DNA from: a virus
Virus record (IMG/VR): IMGVR_UViG_3300047667_000757
Span: 1 to 47,808 of that record
Length of the DNA stretch: 47,808 nt
Direction: 5' to 3' (one strand)
Both the position numbers and the translations under genes were made by a program. Shown here one piece after another: positions 22,461 to 28,945 of the stretch. Numbering within the stretch: the stretch's first letter is position 1; each line of letters opens with the position of its first letter. The notes under the pieces were generated by a model. That model was not told the origin of the DNA. It made no database searches and saw nothing but the letters and a program-made list of their open reading frames with translations.

Positions 22461-22658
22461 TTACTTACTTCTAGCGTCATTAATCAAAACCAAATCAATA
22501 GCCTTATCAACATCTCTTGCAGCCATTGCTTGTATCTGTGCTAAACCTAACTTCATTGCAGCTCTAGATACTTTACTGGTATCAATACCAACAATTTCTA
22601 CTAAATCTTTAATTTTCAAAACCTGCGTATCACTAAATCTTACCGTTAATGTTTTCAT
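22461..22658 (-). CDS. Ribbon-helix-helix transcriptional regulator (65 aa)
   Basis: 65 residues with an Arc/CopG-like N-terminus: a beta strand (TLTVRFSDTQV), helix (KIKDLVEIVG), turn and helix (KVSRAAMKLGLAQI). It should bind DNA as a dimer of dimers. It is transcribed from a promoter whose spacer contains TACAT-N6-ATGTA, a likely autoregulatory operator, and divergent to the rightward operon. First gene of the replication operon. Confidence 0.75.
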   Translation of the reverse strand: MKTLTVRFSDTQVLKIKDLVEIVGIDTSKVSRAAMKLGLAQIQAMAARDVDKAIDLVLINDARSK

Positions 22659-22689
22659 TTTGTTATTCCATTTTTAAAAGACAACAGAA

Positions 22690-22717
22690 TTATTACATAA
22701 TGCAATGTACTTGTAAA
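22690..22717 (-). promoter_or_regulatory. Leftward promoter with embedded operator
   Basis: TTTACA, 16-base spacer, TAATAA on the minus strand. TACAT-N6-ATGTA (22694-22709) lies within it. The half-sites match the palindrome at 24763-24774. Confidence 0.55.
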
Positions 22718-22738
22718 TACATTTAAAACACAAAAGTG

Positions 22739-22767
22739 TTGACAATAAAATACTTATGCATTAAATT
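22739..22767 (+). promoter_or_regulatory. Rightward sigma-70 promoter
   Basis: Perfect TTGACA, 17-base spacer, TAAATT, 37 bases before the ATG at 22805. Divergent to the regulator promoter. Confidence 0.7.
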
Positions 22768-22804
22768 AGGCGCATCAAATGGCAATTAAACAAGGGCAAA
22801 TAAA

Positions 22805-22993
22805 ATGAATATATGGCAAGAGTTCGCAATGTTAAACGAAATGACTCCAAAGCAATTTGAAGATGAGATTATATTTACTGCACAAGCGGTGATGGCTATG
22901 AAATTAAACGAAACTGGTGAAGATGAATTAAAAATAGTTGCAGGTCAACATGATGGCGTTTATCAATTGAATTTTAAGCGCATAGATAAATAA
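22805..22993 (+). CDS. Hypothetical protein (62 aa)
   Basis: 62 residues, acidic, with a helical N-terminus (MLNEMTPKQFEDEIIFTAQA) and a beta-type end (LKIVAGQHDGVYQLNFKRI). First gene of the rightward middle operon. Ribosome site AAGGGCAAATAAA. Function unknown. Confidence 0.55.
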   Translation: MNIWQEFAMLNEMTPKQFEDEIIFTAQAVMAMKLNETGEDELKIVAGQHDGVYQLNFKRIDK

Positions 22994-23004
22994 GGATAAG
23001 TAAG

Positions 23005-23205
23005 ATGAAATTTATACCGATGCAGGTATGCGACTTAACTAAAACTGATGCTACAACAGTTGTAGCGTATAGAGATAATAGAATTATCAGCGAAGACAGT
23101 ATTATAAATAGTTTTCCATTGCACATACTTACATCTTGCCAATTAGGCCGGGCAAACGAATCAACCAAGTTAATTTTAAATAATATATTTAATAAGCAAG
23201 GATAA
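23005..23205 (+). CDS. Hypothetical protein (66 aa)
   Basis: 66 residues with no family I recognise; contains VCDLTKTDATTVVAYRDN and a C-terminal helical stretch. Preceded by TAAGGATAAGTAAG, a good ribosome site. Part of the rightward operon. Confidence 0.5.
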   Translation: MKFIPMQVCDLTKTDATTVVAYRDNRIISEDSIINSFPLHILTSCQLGRANESTKLILNNIFNKQG

Positions 23206-23209
23206 TAAA

Positions 23210-23794
23210 ATGTTAAATACAGAAGTAATAACTCCGTTACCGTTTGCTCGCGGATTTTGGTTGATAGCAAGTGAGCGCGTATTGATTGAACCGACACTAA
23301 ACAACGCGGGGCGCAAGAAAGGCAAGGGTGGTAAGAATGTTAAGGTTAGCCATCCAAGGCCGGCCCAAAGCTCAATAGATGCTATGTTGCTAGCCATAAA
23401 AAATGGCAATGGCGTAACAAGCGAAGATTTAGGCGAAATAATGGGATTGAGTCTTGGTCATATTTTGAAATACTTAAAAGTGTTAAAGAAAGAATGTGCT
23501 ATTGAAATATCAAAATACAACAGGCGCAAAAGCCATGGTACTTGGTTTTATTATTTAGCCGGTGAATTAACAGAAGAACAAAAAGAGGTTAGCAAGCCAA
23601 TGGTAACAGTATTTTCTACGATTAAACAAAATCCAGGTTTACCAAGTTACGAGATAAGAAAGCTGGCCAGGGTGTCACAATATGTTATGCAAAGTGCAGT
23701 TGATAAATTAATAATTGCAAAAAAAATTACAAAAGAAGTTTGGCCGACTAATAAAGGGGGTCACACTATTTACTCATATACAGCGGTTAAATGA
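23210..23794 (+). CDS. Putative DNA-binding protein with two winged-helix domains
   Basis: 194 residues: a short N-terminal segment, a very basic glycine-rich patch (GRKKGKGGKNVKV, about 36-48) and two successive winged-helix-like units. The first shows GVTSEDLGEIMGLSLGHILKYLKVL, the second GLPSYEIRKLARVSQYVMQSAVDKLI, each with a following wing ending in tyrosine. Probably a transcriptional regulator or replication accessory protein. Stop overlaps the upstream extension of the methyltransferase frame. Confidence 0.65.
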   Translation: MLNTEVITPLPFARGFWLIASERVLIEPTLNNAGRKKGKGGKNVKVSHPRPAQSSIDAMLLAIKNGNGVTSEDLGEIMGLSLGHILKYLKVLKKECAIEISKYNRRKSHGTWFYYLAGELTEEQKEVSKPMVTVFSTIKQNPGLPSYEIRKLARVSQYVMQSAVDKLIIAKKITKEVWPTNKGGHTIYSYTAVK

Positions 23795-23814
23795 TTATAA
23801 ATAAGGATGTAAAG

Positions 23815-24708
23815 ATGAATGTTTTAAGTTTGTTTAATGGTATGAGTTTTGGAAAAATGGCTTTAGAGTCATTAGATATTAAAGTAAACAAGTATTACTC
23901 CAGTGAAATTGATAAATACGCCAACCAGGCAACGCAAGCGTTATTTCCTGATACGATACAGTTAGGCGATATTACTAACTGGCGTGATTGGGATATTGAT
24001 TGGGCAAGTATTGATTTGGTAACAGGCGGCTTTCCTTGTCAGGCTTGGTCAATGGCAGGTAAGCAGTTAGGCGATAAAGACGAGCGCGGCATGTTGTTTT
24101 GGGCGATGCTAGATATTATGAAACACGTTAAATACCACAATCCCAATGCTGATTTTTTAATTGAAAACGTGAAGATGAAAAAAGAGTTTGAGCAATATAT
24201 TACAACTCACACCGAAAACGCTTTAGGAGAAGTACATAAAATATTGATTAACAGCGCATTAGTATCTGCTCAGAATCGCAATAGATATTACTGGACTAGT
24301 TTTGAGGTTACTCAGCCAGAGGATTGTTTTATTGATTGCTCAGAGGTTATTGATAAAAATGAGCAAAATCCAAACAAACAGGGTTGGCAAAAGTGGTGGG
24401 ATAAAAACGGAGAGTTCCAGCTTAAGAAAAGATACTCATGCATCCTTAACGATGTGGAAAAAGGGATTACACAAACAGCTAGACAAGTATCATCCTGGAA
24501 TGGGTGCGTTGTTCGAAACAACGACCAGTCACTAAGATTTTTCACACCGAAGGAGGCGTTTAGGCTTCAAACAGCCCCAGAGCATCATATCGATACATTA
24601 TTAAGTGCTGGTATTAGTAACACTCAACTATACAAGATGTGCGGTAACGGGTGGACGATGGAAGTTATCAAGCACATTTTAAAATCATCAAACTTAATTA
24701 AAAAATAA
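23815..24708 (+). CDS. Orphan DNA (cytosine-5) methyltransferase
   Basis: About 297 residues. Family motifs in order: I (LSLFNGMSFGKMAL, start), IV with catalytic Cys (GGFPCQAWSMAG), VI (LIENVKM), VIII (QNRNRYYW) and X near the end (YKMCGNGWTMEVIKHIL). It methylates cytosine at C5 in a specific site, probably shielding phage DNA from host restriction. No endonuclease partner is adjacent. ATG 23815 after AAGGATGTAAAG is the likely start, not the ATG at 23791. The recognition domain is short. Confidence 0.92.
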   Translation: MNVLSLFNGMSFGKMALESLDIKVNKYYSSEIDKYANQATQALFPDTIQLGDITNWRDWDIDWASIDLVTGGFPCQAWSMAGKQLGDKDERGMLFWAMLDIMKHVKYHNPNADFLIENVKMKKEFEQYITTHTENALGEVHKILINSALVSAQNRNRYYWTSFEVTQPEDCFIDCSEVIDKNEQNPNKQGWQKWWDKNGEFQLKKRYSCILNDVEKGITQTARQVSSWNGCVVRNNDQSLRFFTPKEAFRLQTAPEHHIDTLLSAGISNTQLYKMCGNGWTMEVIKHILKSSNLIKK

Positions 24709-24762
24709 ATAGATATACCCCATAACTATTTACACATATACAGCAAAATAATTAATATATCG

Positions 24763-24803
24763 TACATTAATGTATTGACGGTAATCGTACCATTTAGTAT
24801 TAT
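24763..24803 (+). promoter_or_regulatory. Rightward promoter with palindromic operator
   Basis: Palindrome TACATTAATGTA (24763-24774) directly abuts the -35 TTGACG; a 17-base spacer and TATTAT follow. It drives 24844 onward and is likely controlled by the ribbon-helix-helix protein, whose own promoter carries TACAT/ATGTA half-sites. Confidence 0.7.
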
Positions 24804-24843
24804 TATTTCAACAACAACGCAGTAGCCAATTAAAGAGAATCAC

Positions 24844-25149
24844 ATGTCTAAAAAATTATTAATATCAGTAATTAGAGTGGCAATGAATCACTCAGCAGCA
24901 AACCAATCTGAGCTTTTGAATGCTAAGAAAATCGCCTCATCAGTGTTTGATGCTGTTATTTGCAATCGCCTTGTCGATATTTCTTTTGTTGATGCGTCAT
25001 GGCATGCACTTAAATTAATTAGACTTGTAGTTGATGGTGCGTCAATCAACGATATCGAATCAAAAACGAAAGAGGTATTACTTATAACTAAATCTTTACG
25101 CTACAAGCGTTGTGGTGATAACGGGATGATAAAAGGGTGGATCAAATGA
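24844..25149 (+). CDS. Hypothetical protein (101 aa)
   Basis: 101 residues, helical and basic at the C-terminus (SLRYKRCGDNGMIKGWIK), with LLISVIRVAMNHSAANQSEL at the start. Own promoter upstream and ribosome site AAAGAGAATCAC. Together with the next gene it forms a two-gene unit flanked by a short direct repeat. Function unknown. Confidence 0.55.
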   Translation: MSKKLLISVIRVAMNHSAANQSELLNAKKIASSVFDAVICNRLVDISFVDASWHALKLIRLVVDGASINDIESKTKEVLLITKSLRYKRCGDNGMIKGWIK

Positions 25150-25358
25150 AGCAAGATAAATATTGTTACCCGTGGGCTGTGCCGGTATCAACTTACATAA
25201 CTGATAAGCATAACGGCATTACAAGCCGTTTTGCTCGCTCACAAAACGTTAGAGAGTCACAAGCTAGAAGATGGCTTAAACGCAATTGCGTGGTGATTGG
25301 TGGGGTTGTTTACTGTGAAGTAAGCAAACAAACTAAAAAGGATGATAACAAAGACTAA
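25146..25358 (+). CDS. Hypothetical small HTH-like protein (70 aa)
   Basis: 70 residues with a probable helix-turn-helix in RFARSQNVRESQARRWLKRN and a C-terminal basic tail. Reminiscent of small excisionase-like or regulatory proteins. ATG 25146 overlaps the previous stop (ATGA) and is chosen over the GTG at 25137. Confidence 0.55.
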   Translation: MKQDKYCYPWAVPVSTYITDKHNGITSRFARSQNVRESQARRWLKRNCVVIGGVVYCEVSKQTKKDDNKD

Positions 25359-25618
25359 ATAAATATACCCAATAACTATTAGTTATTATACGCATAGCTA
25401 ATAGTTTAGTATTGTAATCACTCAAGTAAAAAGTAAGTAATTATTAAAAACAACTGAGGGATAGCGTTATGATAACTAATTATTGGTATTAATTAATAAG
25501 CACCTTTCGCTGTAGAGATACGGCACTTAATCACTAGCAGCACACATAATTATAACCAGTTACTAAACTTTGTTATTTTTTTAAATATGATCTAACCGTG
25601 TGCCGCTTTTTAATTTTT
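25359..25618. other. Gene-free leader region before the tRNA-like element
   Basis: No credible gene. It contains a perfect 9-bp inverted repeat AACTATTAG/CTAATAGTT (25374-25382 and 25398-25406). It also has CGGCAC (25521) and GTGCCG (25599), which could pair with each other; the latter could instead pair with CGGCAC at 25742 in the tRNA-like element. A T-rich stretch follows. Possibly the 5' part of one structured RNA. Confidence 0.4.
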
Positions 25619-25762
25619 ATTGTGAAGTGAGTTAGTTAGCATAAATGGCAAGTGCGCGTTCCCGATTTAATTGCTATTGCAATAGCGATTATAAGTCTAC
25701 TAGTGGCAAGGGGTTACACAGCGATATGCAGGTTCAAATCCGGCACTAGCTCATTTCACAAT
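25619..25762 (+). ncRNA. tRNA-like element with enlarged central domain
   Basis: A 7-bp acceptor-like stem (25630-25636 with 25745-25751, one G-U) is extended outward to 18 bp. TA follows at positions 8-9, then a D-arm (GCAT, nine-base loop with GG, GTGC; 25639-25655) and a T-arm with loop TTCAAAT (25728-25744, one mismatch), directly joined to the 3' acceptor strand. This is the tRNA layout. In place of the anticodon arm lie about 71 bases (25657-25727) with a 10-bp hairpin at 25668-25691 and no standard anticodon stem. No CCA is encoded. It could be an interrupted tRNA or a tRNA mimic. Confidence 0.55.
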
Positions 25763-25792
25763 GAACATTAACAAATCAACAGGACAATAAAA

Positions 25793-26086
25793 ATGAATAC
25801 AAATTACAGCGCGTCAACACGCAAAGACTTAGAGCCGCAAACACCAAATATCATGTCTAGAACAATGATTGTAAGTCGTATTATGGACGCAACTAAAAGA
25901 AGTAAGATCGCTGTGTTTGAATCGGTTAATCCAAAAACAGGCACAAAGGCTTTTGAGTGCTATCACGCTGATATTTATTATACAGCGCAACGAATTAAAA
26001 ATAATGATAGACATTATATTGGTAGTTATTACGGTAAAGCGGGTGCTAAATCATTATCTGACACAATAAAGTTAGGGTGGCAATAA
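25793..26086 (+). CDS. Hypothetical protein (97 aa)
   Basis: 97 residues, basic; SRTMIVSRIMDATKRSKIAV and ECYHADIYYTAQRIKNNDRHYIGSYYGKAG are the distinctive parts. Ribosome site AGGACAATAAA. Follows the tRNA-like element on the same strand. Function unknown. Confidence 0.55.
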   Translation: MNTNYSASTRKDLEPQTPNIMSRTMIVSRIMDATKRSKIAVFESVNPKTGTKAFECYHADIYYTAQRIKNNDRHYIGSYYGKAGAKSLSDTIKLGWQ

Positions 26087-26087
26087 A

Positions 26088-26381
26088 ATGAATAAGCGAA
26101 GAGTCGAGATAATCAGCGGTATTGAAGCAGAAATTCAGTGCATGGAGGCGTGTTTGGGCCAGGGCTTTACATTGCAAGATTATATTGACTGTCAAAAAGA
26201 CGAAGTAGAAATATTATCGTCGCTTGCTGATGAGCCAAACAAAGCCGTGGTAAACACAACTTTAGAGCTGGAATTACTTGCTAGCGTTAAGCTACTCAAT
26301 CTTGAAAAAAACTTGATTGAAAATCAGCATGCAAACGCACTTGTTGAAATAGCTAGATTGAAAAAATTAAAAAATGGCTGA
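26088..26381 (+). CDS. Hypothetical coiled-coil protein (97 aa)
   Basis: 97 residues, mostly helical and charged; leucine-rich C-terminal half (LELELLASVKLLNLEKNLIE). Start one base after the previous stop, end overlapping the next gene by eight bases. No family recognised. Confidence 0.5.
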   Translation: MNKRRVEIISGIEAEIQCMEACLGQGFTLQDYIDCQKDEVEILSSLADEPNKAVVNTTLELELLASVKLLNLEKNLIENQHANALVEIARLKKLKNG

Positions 26382-26859
26382 GTTTCAATTAAATCAAAAT
26401 AATATCGATGATGCGTACGGTTGGATTATCGAATTATTAAATGACGGGCCATACTGGATTTTAGAAGCTAAAAACCCTGTAATAGGCAAGTGGTCTATGA
26501 GTCGATTATTTCATTCATGGTGCGCTAGTGCTGGTGAATGGATGGCTCAAAATGGCTCAACCATGCCGCTATATATGGATAGCAAGGGCGTGTATCACGG
26601 CAAGCGTAAATTTAACGAAAGTGATGCTAAAATACTTTTTAGTTCAGCTTGGTTTACTGATAACAACGGGGATTTGTTGTCATGGAGTAAAGGGGGCCAA
26701 AAAGCAAAGAACGGCAAAAAAGCGGTTAGGGCTGGCAACAGAGGCGAGCGCTATCATTGCTGTAATATGCTGCAGCAATGGATGATCGAAAGAGGCATTA
26801 AGCATTTAAATCCAAGGGATAGCGATTACAACAAAGCTATGCAAGAGCAAAATAATTAA
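26374..26859 (+). CDS. Conserved hypothetical protein (161 aa)
   Basis: 161 residues, Trp-rich with a distinctive layout: IDDAYGWIIELLNDGPYWILEAKN, KWSMSRLFHSWCASAGEWMAQNG, a basic KGGQKAKNGKKAVRAGNRG loop and GERYHCCNMLQQWMIE. It looks like a phage protein family seen near NinB/RusA-type genes, but I cannot name it. Context suggests a recombination or packaging accessory role. Confidence 0.6.
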   Translation: MAEFQLNQNNIDDAYGWIIELLNDGPYWILEAKNPVIGKWSMSRLFHSWCASAGEWMAQNGSTMPLYMDSKGVYHGKRKFNESDAKILFSSAWFTDNNGDLLSWSKGGQKAKNGKKAVRAGNRGERYHCCNMLQQWMIERGIKHLNPRDSDYNKAMQEQNN

Positions 26860-26876
26860 TAAACGGAGTAGATAAC

Positions 26877-27071
26877 ATGGGTGAATGGATTAGTGTTAAA
26901 GATGGGTTGCCAGAAAAGGGTAATAATGTTTTGTTTTTAGATGGTGACGCATCTATTTTAAGTGATTGTTATGTGCATATAGATTGCATTGATTCCAACG
27001 GTGAATGCTTTGAAAACTATCTGCATAATTACACTCACTGGATGCCACTACCTGAGCCGCCAAAGGAGTAA
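26877..27071 (+). CDS. DUF551 family protein (64 aa)
   Basis: 64 residues matching DUF551, common in phages: GEWISVKDGLPEKGNNVLFL at the start and HWMPLPEPP at the end, framing a short beta sheet. Function of the family is unknown. Ribosome site CGGAGTAGATAAC. Part of the rightward accessory operon. Confidence 0.8.
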   Translation: MGEWISVKDGLPEKGNNVLFLDGDASILSDCYVHIDCIDSNGECFENYLHNYTHWMPLPEPPKE

Positions 27072-27074
27072 GTA

Positions 27075-27257
27075 ATGGGAAGGTTAAAAAGCTCACTTAA
27101 TGTCGGTGTAATCGGTGTGATCACTTGTATCATATCAAAATCAGCAAGTCCGAAAGTAGGATTAACAGCTCATGATTTTTATAATATGAGTCCAAAAAAT
27201 TCGTTTCGTGGCGGTAGTCGCGGCAAAGGCGGGAAAGTGAAATATCCAAGGCGGTAA
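27075..27257 (+). CDS. Hypothetical basic protein (60 aa)
   Basis: 60 residues with a hydrophobic N-terminal stretch (NVGVIGVITCIISKSA) and a Gly/Arg/Lys-rich C-terminus (FRGGSRGKGGKVKYPRR) that should bind nucleic acid. Ribosome site AAAGGAGTAAGTA. Stop abuts the next start. Confidence 0.5.
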   Translation: MGRLKSSLNVGVIGVITCIISKSASPKVGLTAHDFYNMSPKNSFRGGSRGKGGKVKYPRR

Positions 27258-27470
27258 ATGATGAATGGTTTTAATGATTTTTTATGGGGTCTAATGATTG
27301 GTATATCATTTATGGCTTATTTAAACACTGATTTTGGCGATGGTGCAAAAGATGAAAAGACGCTTATTGAGTTACAAACTGAATCAAAGAAGATTGAAAT
27401 TAAAATGTTAAAAGGTGAGTGTGCAAGCTTAACTAGTAAGGCGGTAAATTATGGCAATGAAACAAGCTAA
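27258..27470 (+). CDS. Small membrane-anchored protein (70 aa)
   Basis: 70 residues with one N-terminal hydrophobic segment (about 6-22, DFLWGLMIGISFMAYL) and a charged helical remainder with a Lys/Glu coil. Likely a single-pass inner-membrane protein. Two adjacent ATGs are possible starts. It overlaps the next gene by 20 bases. Function unknown. Confidence 0.5.
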   Translation: MMNGFNDFLWGLMIGISFMAYLNTDFGDGAKDEKTLIELQTESKKIEIKMLKGECASLTSKAVNYGNETS

Positions 27471-27828
27471 CGCAGCACAAAAGCAATGGATGAAAGATAT
27501 CACCAAGTGGGCTAATGAAAGTTTGTATATGATTTATGGTGGTGGTTACGCGCAAGGCAGTATATTTCAACGGCATCATGTTTTAGGTCGCAGCGCAAAA
27601 CATAATAAGGTAGCTATCGGTCATTGGTTTATATTGCCTGTGCCGTTTGATCTTCATGATGTAAGTAGTAATGATCAATACAATGTAACTCATAACAAAA
27701 AAGCATTTGTAAAGCGGTTTGGTAATCAGCGTGATTTATTTTTTCAAATGGTTGAAGAGATGCGCGATGATGGTTATGAATTACCGCCGCATGATGTTTG
27801 CGAAGCAATTAGAGGTACTAGCGCATGA
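27451..27828 (+). CDS. HNH-type nuclease, Ref (RecA-dependent nuclease)-like
   Basis: 125 residues with an HNH-like core: IFQRHHVLGRSAKHNK (tandem His), then IGHWFILPVPFDLHD with the next His, then YNVTHNKKAFVKRFG. This resembles the P1 Ref / DUF968 group, which makes RecA-guided or structure-specific DNA cuts. Its position directly before RusA supports a recombination or replication-fork role. The family call is from motif memory and is moderate. Confidence 0.65.
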   Translation: MAMKQANAAQKQWMKDITKWANESLYMIYGGGYAQGSIFQRHHVLGRSAKHNKVAIGHWFILPVPFDLHDVSSNDQYNVTHNKKAFVKRFGNQRDLFFQMVEEMRDDGYELPPHDVCEAIRGTSA

Positions 27829-28202
27829 GTTATAAGTTTACATTGCCACTTTATGGCGTAACAAAGAAAGGAGCGATTGCGGTCAATTGGTATCGTAACG
27901 CGCATTATCAAGCTAGTAATGATGCCAAGATTAAATTTAAAAAACTTATTCAAGATCAACTTAATCAATTTGATAAAATAGAAACACCAATCAAGATTAA
28001 ATACACTTATTATGCACAAAGAAATAATTCGCCTGATTTAGATAATTTTGTTGGCACAGTAAAAAAATTCTTTCAAGATGCGCTAGTTGAAAGCGGGTTG
28101 ATTGAAGATGATAATGTAAATTTTATAATCGCTAACTCAGAAGAGTACGGCGGTATAGATAAAAATAACCCCAGAGTTGAAGCTGAGGTTATTGAATTGT
28201 AA
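27825..28202 (+). CDS. rusA: RusA-like Holliday junction resolvase
   Basis: 125 residues. The RusA active-site segment is clear: SPDLDNFVGTVKKFFQDALVESGLIEDDNVNFI, with the Asp pair before the helix and the third Asp in the DD turn. A beta-rich N-terminus and a C-terminal VEAEVIEL strand complete the fold. It resolves four-way junctions and branched DNA before packaging. Four-base overlap with the upstream nuclease gene. Confidence 0.9.
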   Translation: MSYKFTLPLYGVTKKGAIAVNWYRNAHYQASNDAKIKFKKLIQDQLNQFDKIETPIKIKYTYYAQRNNSPDLDNFVGTVKKFFQDALVESGLIEDDNVNFIIANSEEYGGIDKNNPRVEAEVIEL

Positions 28203-28224
28203 TTAATATACAGGAGTAAATGAA

Positions 28225-28428
28225 ATGCCTAAACATGTAATAAAATATGAATATGATGACGGTGTAAAACTGGCTAAACCTGTTTTGTGGTGTGGTAGAA
28301 AGTCATCAGGCAAACCCGCTTGGCGTTTTCAAGATGCACAGCATGTGGCATTAGCTGTTGGTGGTAGTGTGCAGTCTTGTAAGGACTGCATCAAAGCAAT
28401 AATAAAACAACTAAGTGAAGAGTTGTAA
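28225..28428 (+). CDS. Small zinc-binding-like protein (67 aa)
   Basis: 67 residues with conserved-looking VLWCGRKSSGKPAWRFQDAQH, GGSVQSC and CKDC, giving Cys and His ligands for a probable zinc site. Similar short proteins occur near the end of phage early operons. Preceded by the leader AATATACAGGAGTAAAT, repeated before the next gene. Function unknown. Confidence 0.55.
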   Translation: MPKHVIKYEYDDGVKLAKPVLWCGRKSSGKPAWRFQDAQHVALAVGGSVQSCKDCIKAIIKQLSEEL

Positions 28429-28455
28429 TTTAATTAATATACAGGAGTAAATAAA

Positions 28456-28551
28456 ATGATATCAGTAATCACATGTATAGTTATAGTTAGCTACATAGTT
28501 GTAGTTAGTTTAGTTTTAAGGTTTAATTACAATGCAAGAGTAAATGAATGA
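28456..28551 (+). CDS. Tiny membrane protein (31 aa)
   Basis: 31 residues, mostly one hydrophobic helix (VITCIVIVSYIVVVSLVL), then RFNYNARVNE. The same AATATACAGGAGTAAAT leader as the previous gene supports translation. Its stop overlaps the next start (ATGA). Confidence 0.45.
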   Translation: MISVITCIVIVSYIVVVSLVLRFNYNARVNE

Positions 28552-28643
28552 TGATTTTTTGGTTTTGGTTAGTGGCGTTTATAGCTTTTGCTTTTGGCTT
28601 GTGGGCTGGTGGCTTTATAAATAAGCCACCACACAAGCACTAA
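28548..28643 (+). CDS. Tiny membrane protein (31 aa)
   Basis: 31 residues, aromatic hydrophobic helix (FWFWLVAFIAFAFGLWAGGF) and a short KPPHKH tail. Coupled to the previous ORF by an ATGA overlap. An alternative frame from ATG 28544 would give a 26-residue peptide. The 3' end contains a GGTGGCTT/AAGCCACC inverted repeat that could double as a transcription stop. Confidence 0.4.
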   Translation: MMIFWFWLVAFIAFAFGLWAGGFINKPPHKH

Positions 28644-28873
28644 ATAGGATTTCTTTTTTCTTGTTTCTCGTTGTAATACTCACTCATACAATGACGATGG
28701 TGAAAGAAGAAAATCTTATCTATCAACTTTTCTATGTAAACCCAATTGGGCTTTTGCAGCACCTGAGCACAATAATGCGAGCGAGCAGAGAACGTATAGA
28801 ATCTTGAACCGCCTGTCAATGTGTTTAGTAGGTGACTCAGTAATGCTATGTTTGATATTAGATAATGTTTCAT
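28640..28873 (-). CDS. Conserved small phage protein (77 aa)
   Basis: 77 residues with a pattern I recall from small phage proteins encoded beside structural modules: LLNTLTGGSRFYTFSARSHY, then a Trp, then IEKLIDKIFFFHHRHCMSEY, with a late His-Cys pair. No function is known. It lies leftward beyond the tail-operon terminator and overlaps the end of the rightward operon by four bases, so it would need read-through or its own promoter. Confidence 0.5.
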   Translation of the reverse strand: MKHYLISNIALLSHLLNTLTGGSRFYTFSARSHYCAQVLQKPNWVYIEKLIDKIFFFHHRHCMSEYYNEKQEKRNPI

Positions 28874-28918
28874 GTGATAAAGCCCAATTGGTAAATTTAA
28901 AGTAACATACGCAATGCA

Positions 28919-28942
28919 AAAGCGCGCAATTAAGCGCGCTTT
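28919..28942. terminator. Bidirectional intrinsic terminator at end of tail operon
   Basis: AAAGCGCGC-AATTAA-GCGCGCTTT, 9-bp GC-rich stem, three bases after the tail-spike stop; flanked by T-rich sequence on the plus side. Confidence 0.75.
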
Positions 28943-28945
28943 GTT

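Noticed and set aside
10258-28643. CRISPR array
   Set aside because: Repeats found are leader or hairpin units at irregular distances, not direct repeats with uniform spacers.
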